The notes under the pieces are model-generated. The model had not been told where the DNA came from. It did not search any database and saw only the letters and a program-made list of their open reading frames with translations. Source: CAYWMP01 sp964459445 (GTDB taxonomy: Bacteria; Desulfobacterota; DSM-4660; Desulfatiglandales; HGW-15). Taken from it: DNA of 6,531 nt. The position numbers were made by a program, and so were the translations under genes. Location of the stretch: NCBI GenBank assembly GCA_964459445.1, contig CAYWMP010000246.1, positions 1 to 6,531 of the forward strand. The letters are read 5' to 3'. How positions within the stretch are numbered: position 1 is the stretch's first letter; each line of letters begins with the position of its first letter. Shown here piece by piece: positions 1-5,033 of this stretch.

Positions 1-1257
1 GAGGCCTTGCCTAACCTGTATGCGTGCGCATTTTTTCTCATGATCTATCAGGAAAATGGCCCCACGCTTCAGCCTCAACACTTTCAGAACGTTTTTTAGG
101 GTCAAGGTCAAAATGTGATTCAGATCCATGGTCAGATTCATGGCTACGGCGATATTATTGAGAATAGACAACTCCAGGTTTCTCTGTTTTAGATCTTCCT
201 CGGTGTGTTTGCGCAGGGTAATGTCCTTAATGATTCCTTCATATTCGATATCCCCGGTGTTTGGGTTTTCGTAACGACGGCTGGATATCAAGACACGGAT
301 GGGTGAGCCGTCATGTTTGCGGAAATCAACCTCAAAATCCTTGACATTGCCTTGTCGGTTTATTTCCGCTAAAAATCTCTTTCGGTCCCGGGGATCGAGG
401 TATATCCGTTCCGCACCACCTTGGCCCAGTAATTCCTCTTTATTCTGATATCCCAACAGGTCCACACCGGCCTGGTTTACATCGAGAATCTCACCGGACG
501 GGGTGGAGGTATAGATCATGTCATGGCTGCCCTCGAAGATACGCCGATATTTCCTTTCTCGGGTGGCGATCTCTTCCTGTAATCGTTTCAATTCTGTGGC
601 ATCCTTAAAGATCTCGATACCGCCTGTGATCCGGCCAGAGTTATCCCTAAAGACCGAAGTTGAACAAATGATGGGTATTTTCTTTCCTTCGATATTGCTA
701 ATCACATATTCTCTATTATGAACGTCCTTCTCCTGATCTACGGCCCGCTTTAGCGCACAATCGGATTCACATATGGCATTTTTAAAGACATCCTTACAAT
801 ACATGCCCACCGCGTCCTGGGCGGAAAAGCCGGTGATATTTTCCGCTGCAGGATTAAAATAGGTAATTCGCCATTCGCGGTCCGTTGTAAACAACCCATC
901 CGGAATACGGTTCAGGATTTCAAAAAAACTCTCTTCCTTCTGATAAATGCGTTCAAGGGCCTTGAAATTGTATCTCTGGATCTGATGGGAGAGAAAATGA
1001 TCCCAGGACCGAGTTTGAGATTTCCCTTGTTCTCTGAAGAATGGGCAGTCGAGGCATGAGGAAAGCTTTTGGAAAAAATCGTCTTCAATGTAACTGCTAC
1101 AGCGCGTTCTGGGTACAAGCCAACAATCCACGTCTCGCTTGCCGTGGGCCGGGCAAAGCACCTTTGAGCAGGACAAAAACTCCCAACACGCCATCCCTTT
1201 AGGCTCGTGCCTATTCTCCGAAAAATCCGGAATTTTATCGTGTGGCAATAAACTCAC
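1..1257 (-). CDS. PAS-PAS-GAF sensor protein with cysteine-rich N-terminus (partial, C-terminus off window)
   Basis: The minus-strand frame is open from about 1257 to the left edge, giving 419 visible residues. The N-terminus is cysteine-rich (C24, C30, C35, C45, C53, C68, C71), with two Cys-Trp pairs at 24-25 and 45-46; it resembles the module called two-CW in sensor proteins. PAS1 spans about 104-222 (DGLFTTD, YFNPAAENITG, then C154/C163/C167). PAS2 spans about 230-350 (IFEGSHDMIY, DVNQAGVDLLGY, GIIKDIT). A GAF domain begins near 360 (LNNIAVAMNL). A histidine kinase, sigma54-activator or cyclase output presumably lies beyond the edge; I cannot tell which. I chose GTG 1257 because AAAGGAG sits 9 nt upstream, although this overlaps the upstream gene by 23 bp. 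ATG 1194, just before the first CW pair, is the alternative and has no spaced Shine-Dalgarno. No membrane segment is visible, so it is probably cytoplasmic. It is third in the minus-strand operon and is likely a signal receiver acting with the two V4R-type proteins. Confidence 0.88.
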   Translation of the reverse strand, partial: MSLLPHDKIPDFSENRHEPKGMACWEFLSCSKVLCPAHGKRDVDCWLVPRTRCSSYIEDDFFQKLSSCLDCPFFREQGKSQTRSWDHFLSHQIQRYNFKALERIYQKEESFFEILNRIPDGLFTTDREWRITYFNPAAENITGFSAQDAVGMYCKDVFKNAICESDCALKRAVDQEKDVHNREYVISNIEGKKIPIICSTSVFRDNSGRITGGIEIFKDATELKRLQEEIATRERKYRRIFEGSHDMIYTSTPSGEILDVNQAGVDLLGYQNKEELLGQGGAERIYLDPRDRKRFLAEINRQGNVKDFEVDFRKHDGSPIRVLISSRRYENPNTGDIEYEGIIKDITLRKHTEEDLKQRNLELSILNNIAVAMNLTMDLNHILTLTLKNVLKVLRLKRGAIFLIDHEKKCARIQVRQGL

Positions 1258-1828
1258 AATGCGGATCTCCTTTCGCCCGGCAATGGGGTTCTCTTGCAGA
1301 GAAAGCAAAACACCCATCCGGATAATCCTCGCCATAAATCAAGTCCATAAAGGCTGCAGTGACGCCCCTGAGCATATAACACTTTCCAGAATGGGCAATA
1401 CCGTGCTGTTCTAAGTATCCGGTTGCTTCATAGGAGCCCGAGACCTTGATAACCAATTTTTTTTCCGGAACCAATTCTTTCACCTCAAGGTCCCCCCAGC
1501 CAAAGGCGACAGCCACGGTAGCAAAACCCAAGATTTGATCTTCCTTTCCTTCGATCATGGGGGTCACGATTTCCTCCCATTCCCATGAATTGCGTATGCC
1601 CTGAAAGGTCGCATAACCGCACTCCTGCGCGGCTTCTATAAGAAGGCCTTCGGCTTCAGATTCTCTTTCCTTTCCCAGCCTTTTTTCGAAATCAAAGGAC
1701 AGTCTGTTGTAATAGTCCACAAAAAAGAGGGACAGATAGACGCCAAAAAGCGGGATAATGCCTTTTGCATCCCGAATTCTGCTTCCCTCCATGACTGCGT
1801 GAACGATCTTTTTTCCGTCAATGGCCAT
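1235..1828 (-). CDS. V4R-domain (4-vinyl reductase/hydrocarbon-binding type) protein
   Basis: This 197-residue soluble protein has a C-terminal half that fits the V4R fold: GYLEQHG (137-143), KC..LRG (149-155), MDLIY (161-165), and the typical ending EPHCRAKGDPHCEF (180-193) with C183 and C191. V4R domains are small-molecule-binding modules, known from the bacteriochlorophyll 4-vinyl reductase BchJ and from the aromatic-sensing halves of XylR/DmpR regulators. They often act as sensory or chaperone modules rather than enzymes. The ATG directly follows the stop codon of the upstream gene (TAA then ATG), and AAGGAG lies 6 nt before it, which fixes the start and implies translational coupling. 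The N-terminal segment (FVDYYNRLSFDFEKRLG, 36-52) aligns by eye with its neighbour at 1829-2350, suggesting a tandem duplication that has diverged. The ligand is unknown; proximity to corrinoid and methylamine genes suggests a tetrapyrrole or methylamine-linked signal, but that is inference only. Confidence 0.85.
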   Translation of the reverse strand: MAIDGKKIVHAVMEGSRIRDAKGIIPLFGVYLSLFFVDYYNRLSFDFEKRLGKERESEAEGLLIEAAQECGYATFQGIRNSWEWEEIVTPMIEGKEDQILGFATVAVAFGWGDLEVKELVPEKKLVIKVSGSYEATGYLEQHGIAHSGKCYMLRGVTAAFMDLIYGEDYPDGCFAFSAREPHCRAKGDPHCEFIATR

Positions 1829-2350
1829 TTACTTCTCCTTGACCTGGAAGACACATTCCGACTTTCGCATCATCTTGCACTTCTGTTCTTCCACGACGTA
1901 GAATCCGAGCGGGCGTTCGTAGATAGCTTCCATGACACCGGCTATCCAGCCGCGTGAAAAGTGGCAACCGGGCGTATCACGTTTTCCGTGCTTGGCCAGC
2001 CAACCGGTCACATGATGGCTCGAAGGACTGACGATACGCCCTCCATTGGGCCGAACCCTTTTAAAGTGGATTACGCCGAGACCGCAATTCTGAAAGATCG
2101 TGGAAGCGAGTTCCAGTTTCGACTTTATGGTTTTGATCTTGCTGTATTGAGTGAGAAAGGATTGAAAACCGTAATAGCTGACGCGTTCTGCGGCTTGATA
2201 TTGGATTTCTACACCTTCGTCACCTAGTGTATCTTCGATTTTCTTTTGAAGGTTGATGTTGTAATGGTGGCAATGCATGGTAATGGGAAGCCCGGAGAGA
2301 ATCACCCTGTGGCCTTCCCGTGCCAGTTCTTTACGCCAATCAATCAGCAT
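1829..2350 (-). CDS. V4R-like small ligand-binding protein, diverged paralogue of its neighbour
   Basis: This 173-residue protein is the first gene of the minus-strand operon. ATG 2350 is preceded by GAGG at 5-nt spacing. It shares the pattern of the next gene: an N-terminal MHCHHYN motif (25-31) followed by a helical stretch, then GWLAKHG (116-122), GC..SRGWIAGVMEAIY (128-144), and a C-terminal cysteine pair (C158, C166) in a V4R-like ending EEQKCKMMRKSECVF. The glycines usual between these cysteines in V4R are replaced, so family membership is less certain than for the neighbour. The HCHH cluster could bind metal or heme. No signal peptide or transmembrane segment is seen. The stop codon touches the start of the downstream gene with no gap, so the two proteins are probably made together and may form a heterodimer. 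The function is not known. Confidence 0.8.
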   Translation of the reverse strand: MLIDWRKELAREGHRVILSGLPITMHCHHYNINLQKKIEDTLGDEGVEIQYQAAERVSYYGFQSFLTQYSKIKTIKSKLELASTIFQNCGLGVIHFKRVRPNGGRIVSPSSHHVTGWLAKHGKRDTPGCHFSRGWIAGVMEAIYERPLGFYVVEEQKCKMMRKSECVFQVKEK

Positions 2351-2483
2351 ATCGACCTCGTTGCCTCAGGAAATTTATAAACAATTGCAAGGTATTGGAC
2401 ATAACAGTTCAAGCGTTTTAAAGCGGGCGAATTCGCCTTGCTACGGATGGAGAATGCCTTGACAAAATCAACCTTAGTTAGAT
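2351..2483. promoter_or_regulatory. Divergent intergenic region with 12-bp palindrome (candidate operator)
   Basis: This spacer separates the divergent V4R and cobO genes. It holds a perfect 12-bp palindrome, GGCGAATTCGCC, at 2426-2437, near the middle and so in a position to affect both directions. A repeated AAGCG occurs at 2411 and 2421. TTGACA at 2459-2464 resembles a -35 box for cobO, but no good -10 follows at the right distance before the ATG at 2484. On the minus strand, TTTATAAAT at about 2374-2382 is AT-rich, but I found no convincing -35 partner. The palindrome is certain; its role as an operator is inference. Confidence 0.35.
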
Positions 2484-3071
2484 ATGAACTCTAAAACCAA
2501 TGAGGAGGCTAAAACCATTTATTATACGCAGAGGAGAACCGGATTAATAGAGAAAAAAGACCCCGGTTTTGTCCATATTTACTATGGTCGAGGGGCAGGA
2601 AAAACGACCAGCGCTGTGGGATCGGCTATTAGGGCGGCCGGTGGGAATCTTCAGGTCGATTTCGTCCAGTTCATGAAATCCGGAAATTCTGGAGAGGTTG
2701 CCGTTCTTAAGGGCATTTCAAAGATCCGATACCAATGCCCCGGGGAGCACCCCTTTATCATGTCAAATGGTCCAGAACCGATTCATTACGAGCATGCCGA
2801 AAAGGCCTATCAATATGCTCTGGAAGCCGTTCAAAAGGGTACTGATCTGCTTATATGTGATGAAATCCTTGATGCCCTTATTTTTGAATTGATATCAAAA
2901 GATCGTATTCTTAATTTGATGGATCAATGCAGGCAAAGAATCGAATTGATTATGACGGGGATGGATGTGCCCCGGAGTATCATGGCCAAGGTAGATTACG
3001 CAACCGAATTCAACCAGGCAAAGCACCCTTATTACCGGGGAGCCAGAGCACGAAAAGGATTCGAATACTAG
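2484..3071 (+). CDS. cobO: Corrinoid adenosyltransferase, CobO/CobA/BtuR type
   Basis: This 195-residue cytosolic P-loop protein is predicted to transfer the 5'-deoxyadenosyl group of ATP to cob(I)alamin or a corrinoid precursor. A tail of about 27 residues precedes the P-loop GRGAGKTT (35-42), which is followed by R50 (AIRAAGG), VDFVQFMKSG (58-67), the Walker B-like DLLICDEILDAL (121-132), LIMTGM (155-160), and KHPYYRGARARKGFEY at the C-terminus (180-195). The length and order of these blocks match the family. Two positions look unusual: the canonical GNGKGKTT has A38 where a lysine is expected, and the usual TGR is TGM. ATG 2484 is the first start after an in-frame TAG at 2475, but its Shine-Dalgarno is poor. 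The only strong GAGGAGG lies inside the gene (2500-2506). The stop codon is UAG, notable in a genome expected to decode UAG as pyrrolysine. The gene runs divergently from the V4R operon and precedes the riboswitch-controlled cbiL. Confidence 0.9.
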   Translation: MNSKTNEEAKTIYYTQRRTGLIEKKDPGFVHIYYGRGAGKTTSAVGSAIRAAGGNLQVDFVQFMKSGNSGEVAVLKGISKIRYQCPGEHPFIMSNGPEPIHYEHAEKAYQYALEAVQKGTDLLICDEILDALIFELISKDRILNLMDQCRQRIELIMTGMDVPRSIMAKVDYATEFNQAKHPYYRGARARKGFEY

Positions 3072-3108
3072 AATCCCGGTAACTTTCCTAAACCTCTCTT
3101 TCTTTTTC

Positions 3109-3137
3109 TTGACAAGACTCCCTGTTCCCCCTATCCT
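3109..3137 (+). promoter_or_regulatory. Sigma70-type promoter for riboswitch-cbiL transcript
   Basis: A perfect -35 box TTGACA (3109-3114) is followed after 17 bp by TATCCT (3132-3137), a four-of-six match to the -10 consensus. Transcription would start near 3144, just before the first paired segment of the cobalamin riboswitch at 3147. This position makes the promoter credible and gives cbiL its own transcript separate from cobO. Confidence 0.6.
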
Positions 3138-3146
3138 CAATTCTTA

Positions 3147-3321
3147 CCAGGTGTATTTCACTTAATAGGGAATCCCGTTAAATTCGGGAGCGGTCCCGCC
3201 GCTGTAACCCTTTCCCTTTCAAACTTGAAAGGGGAACCCTTTTAGCATTCCGCGCCACTGTTCCACAGGAATGGGATGGGAAGGTCGCTAAAGGGGAGGG
3301 GGAGCCAGAAGACCTGCCTGG
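3147..3321 (+). promoter_or_regulatory. Cobalamin (B12) riboswitch aptamer
   Basis: The leader carries the hallmark conserved blocks in the correct order: AATAGGGAA (3164-3172), GCGGTCCCGCCGCTGTAA (3190-3207), and the B12 box GCCAGAAGACCTGCC (3304-3318). Closing helix P1 can form between CCAGG (3147-3151) and CCTGG (3317-3321). Peripheral helices are also visible: CCCTTTC/GAAAGGG at about 3213-3233, CCCTTTTAGC with GCTAAAGGGG (3237-3246 and 3287-3296, one wobble pair), and CATTCC/GGAATG (3246-3251 and 3268-3273). Aptamers of this class bind adenosylcobalamin or related cobalamins in nascent RNA. With the intrinsic terminator downstream, this should be a transcriptional OFF switch: abundant cobalamin stops synthesis of CbiL. 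Confidence 0.93.
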
Positions 3322-3367
3322 ATAGATAAACTTACGGGAAATAAGGATCAAGCAAAACTGGGTGCAG

Positions 3368-3406
3368 TCCTTAAATCCGGCTGATTTGGATTTAAGGATT
3401 TTTTTT
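3368..3406 (+). terminator. Intrinsic terminator, expression platform of the B12 riboswitch
   Basis: A perfect 11-bp stem, TCCTTAAATCC (3368-3378) with GGATTTAAGGA (3388-3398), encloses a 9-nt loop and is followed by eight T residues (3399-3406). It lies between the aptamer and cbiL, so it is a regulated attenuator rather than the end of an operon. AAGGA at 3343-3347 can pair with TCCTT at 3368-3372 and may be part of an antiterminator. Confidence 0.88.
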
Positions 3407-3431
3407 GGCCCTTTTGTAAGGAGTTAGAAAA

Positions 3432-4148
3432 ATGAAAACCGGCACATTGTATGGAATAGGCGTTGGCCCCGGGGATCCGGACCTCATCACCCTTAAGGCC
3501 ATCAATACATTGAGGCGTGTTTCCGTCATATACGCGGCAGCCTCCACTACGAACGGCCATTCCATTGCCGAAAAGATCATATCCCCCCACCTGAACGGCG
3601 ATGTGCCCATTGAGCGTCTAGACTTTCCCATGACCCGTGATAGAGAAGCACTCAAGGCAGCCTGGCAAAGGAATGCGGACATTATTATTGAGAGGCTTAA
3701 AAAAGGTGGGAATGCTGCGCTCATCACGCTGGGCGACCCGATGACCTACAGCACCTTTGGCTACATCATGCAGACCATCAAGCAAACCGATAGGAGCGTC
3801 CCTATCAAGGTCATTCCGGGCATCACGTCCTATCAGGCCGGCTCTGCCTCGGCTGAATGGGTATTGGCCGAAGGGGAGGAATCCTTTTCCGTGATATCCG
3901 GGGCGATGGGTCCTGAAAAATTGAAAAGCGTGATTGAGCATACGGATAATGTGGTGATGCTCAAGGTGTACCGTAATTACAGAGAGATACTCGACACCCT
4001 AAGACAACTCGACCTGAGCGATAAATCCGTGCTTATCTCCAGGTGCGGATTGGAAGAAGAAAGGGTTGTATGCGACATTAATGATCTACCTGATGAGGTG
4101 CCCCCCTACCTCTCACTCCTCCTCATTCGGAAGCAAAATCGAGGATGA
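3432..4148 (+). CDS. cbiL: Cobalt-precorrin-2/precorrin-2 C20-methyltransferase
   Basis: This 238-residue SAM-dependent tetrapyrrole methylase is predicted to methylate C-20 of cobalt-factor II/cobalt-precorrin-2 in cobalamin ring synthesis. Family blocks appear in order: the N-terminal signature YGIGVGPGDPDLITLKA (7-23), typical of CobI/CbiL; ALITLGDPMTYSTFGY (96-111), the SAM-binding loop region; VIPGITSYQAGSASA (127-141); VVMLKVYRN (174-182); and SRCGLEEERVV (203-213). The length is normal for CbiL. AAGGAG at 3418-3423, 8 nt before the ATG, fixes the start. I choose the anaerobic name CbiL over the aerobic CobI because the methylamine methyltransferase context implies an anaerobe; sequence alone does not settle this. 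Expression is controlled by the upstream B12 riboswitch. The usual companions (cbiC, cbiD, cbiE, cbiF and so on) do not follow, so cbiL stands apart from the rest of the pathway. Confidence 0.93.
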   Translation: MKTGTLYGIGVGPGDPDLITLKAINTLRRVSVIYAAASTTNGHSIAEKIISPHLNGDVPIERLDFPMTRDREALKAAWQRNADIIIERLKKGGNAALITLGDPMTYSTFGYIMQTIKQTDRSVPIKVIPGITSYQAGSASAEWVLAEGEESFSVISGAMGPEKLKSVIEHTDNVVMLKVYRNYREILDTLRQLDLSDKSVLISRCGLEEERVVCDINDLPDEVPPYLSLLLIRKQNRG

Positions 4149-4249
4149 AGTCCAAGAAACCCAAAATCCCGTTCCTTCTTTACCTTATCCTTGCCATCCT
4201 CATTCTCGGCGCCTGCCCCCATTCTCGGAGGTTGCGTCCGACACCATAA
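4145..4249 (+). CDS. Tiny putative lipoprotein ORF, possibly frameshifted
   Basis: This ORF starts at an ATG overlapping the cbiL stop (ATGA), so it could be translated by reinitiation; GAGG directly abuts the ATG. The 34-residue product has a lysine-rich N-terminus (MKSKKPK), a hydrophobic stretch (about residues 8-21) and a lipobox LGAC ending at C24, then only ten residues. The pattern suggests a lipoprotein signal peptide. The short mature part may reflect a frameshift: CATTCTCGG occurs twice, 19 bp apart (4201 and 4220), and one extra base in the run of C residues would give a mature end PPFSEVASDTIKPEFNERQ closing at 4273-4275. I do not recognise a family. It may be a genuine small protein or chance. 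Confidence 0.35.
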   Translation: MKSKKPKIPFLLYLILAILILGACPHSRRLRPTP

Positions 4250-4810
4250 AACCCGAATTTAATGAACGCCAATAGGATTCAAACGAAGTAAAATCCTTTT
4301 CTAGGAATTTTTGCATCGGTTTTGATCTTTAAAAATGCTAAATTAATAGAATCAAAACAAAATTCCAGAAGGGCAACAACAAGCTCTGACAAAGGGGAAT
4401 TATGGGAATAGTCGCAAATGGCTGGGATGTGGAAGATCTGAGGTTCATAAGGACTCGTCCGCAAAATCGCGCCTCCTGCTCTACTGTCGGGTGAGGATCG
4501 AGTATGATCCGAGGGGTCCTCGATAGATTGCTCCATGTTCTAAAAGCCATTGAAGAGAAGAAGGGCTCAAGTTTGCAACGTTCAACCTTTTGATGAGATA
4601 ATTTCTAAAATCGTCCTCTATGGATATGAAAATCAACCAATTGACGATAGAGATCCCTCCAATTCTTGTTAATATTAAGTAATCGTTTTCACAGCATAAA
4701 CATTGATCACGCCGAACATTCATGCCTCCGGGCATGAAAATCTATAGGAAATCCAATCGGATCGGAGCTATGTGCTCTTCCAATTCAGCAAGAAAATCTT
4801 CGACATGTAC
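4250..4810. other. About 560 bp without a recognisable gene
   Basis: I find no complete gene with family motifs here. A weak hairpin AGGATT/AATCCT (4274-4297) followed by TTT could end the cbiL transcript, but it has only 6 bp. A hairpin CGAGG/CCTCG lies at 4510-4522, and an 8-bp stem TTCATGCC/GGCATGAA with a TCCG tetraloop lies at 4719-4738; neither has a T-tract. A minus-strand 84-codon frame (4481-4735) has no convincing ribosome binding site or known motif. Plus-strand short frames are described separately. The region looks like decayed or regulatory DNA. Confidence 0.5.
4402..4672 (+). pseudogene. Possible decayed small gene (in-frame TGA plus frameshift)
   Basis: One frame reads from ATG 4402 (AAGGGG 5 nt upstream) for 30 codons to TGA 4492. 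It continues in the same frame after three codons with ATG 4504, itself preceded by GAGG at 7-nt spacing, for 29 codons to TGA 4591. The second part (RLLHVLKAIEEKKGSSLQ) reads like a protein helix. A shift near 4580 would continue as VQPFDEIISKIVLYGYENQ to TAA at 4670. Together these would make a product of about 90 residues from a gene broken twice. I recognise no family; a chance series of frames is a real alternative, and a minus-strand ORF overlaps. Confidence 0.2.
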
Positions 4811-4850
4811 AAATCCGCCTATGCCTTATTAGGCGTTGGCGGGTTTTCCT
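4811..4850 (+). terminator. Intrinsic terminator upstream of mtmCB
   Basis: CCGCCTATGCC (4815-4825) pairs with GGCGTTGGCGG (4832-4842) around a 6-nt loop, with one T-T mismatch and one wobble. The stem extends outward through A-T pairs and is followed by GTTTTCCTT. It can stop plus-strand transcripts arriving from the cbiL side, so mtmCB should have its own promoter between here and 5033. The A-rich left flank also allows some function on the minus strand. Confidence 0.72.
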
Positions 4851-4852
4851 TA

Positions 4853-4928
4853 TGTAAGCCATTTTAAACGTTTCATCATTATGATTAAATAATCTCAGCA
4901 GTAACGGGCCGTTCACAGTTGGCTTACA
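4853..4928 (+). promoter_or_regulatory. Inverted repeat and palindromes in the mtmC leader region
   Basis: TGTAAGCCA (4853-4861) and TGGCTTACA (4920-4928) are a perfect 9-bp inverted repeat 58 nt apart. Between them lie the palindromes AAACGTTT (4866-4873), ATCATTATGAT (4875-4885, containing a -10-like TATGAT at 4880) and AACGGGCCGTT (4903-4913). The segment sits after the terminator and before the mtmC ribosome binding site, where the promoter must be. It could be an operator array or a folded leader RNA. No clear -35 box or sigma54 site was found. Confidence 0.45.
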
Positions 4929-4940
4929 AACCTTTTACCA

Positions 4941-5028
4941 TTCCAACCAAAAGGGAGGTGATAAGCATCTGGCTAAGGAAGAATTCCAAGATCAACTTCC
5001 AACCAATTCAGCAGAAAAGGAGGTGATA
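4941..5028 (+). repeat. Duplicated leader/ribosome-binding segment before mtmC
   Basis: TTCCAACCAA occurs at 4941-4950 and 4997-5006, and GGAGGTGATA occurs at 4954-4963 and 5019-5028. The second copy differs by about 9 extra bases between the two blocks. The downstream GGAGGTGATA serves mtmC, with 5 further bases before its ATG at 5034. The upstream copy is an equally strong Shine-Dalgarno with no ATG behind it; CTG 4969, 10 nt after its GGAGG, opens a 31-codon frame (AKEEFQDQLPTNSAEKEVIG...) that runs to 5064, overlapping the start of mtmC. This is either a remnant of a duplicated gene start or a leader peptide. Confidence 0.6.
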
Positions 5029-5033
5029 GGGAA

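Noticed and set aside
1961..2227. Plus-strand 88-codon frame opposite the first V4R-like gene
   Set aside because: The minus strand encodes a motif-bearing protein with a good ribosome binding site and gapless coupling to the next gene; the plus frame has neither.
2383..2400. Sigma54 promoter (TTGCA element) for the V4R operon
   Set aside because: The -12 GC is present, but the matching -24 element has GT where GG is required and only half of its bases match.
4481..4735. Minus-strand 84-codon ORF, ending in TAG
   Set aside because: No recognisable family, no spaced ribosome binding site, and its ATG lies inside a hairpin. Reading the TAG as pyrrolysine adds only 11 codons before TGA, with no methyltransferase-like sequence, so it was not called.
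4853..4928. A tRNA, in particular tRNA-Pyl, suggested by the 76-nt span closed by an inverted repeat
   Set aside because: The span lacks a CTA anticodon in a suitable loop and no T-arm or D-arm pairs properly on either strand. No tRNA-Pyl was seen elsewhere in the window.
4920..4938. Sigma54 promoter (TTGGC) upstream of mtmC
   Set aside because: The -24-like TGGC has no TTGC element at the required distance.
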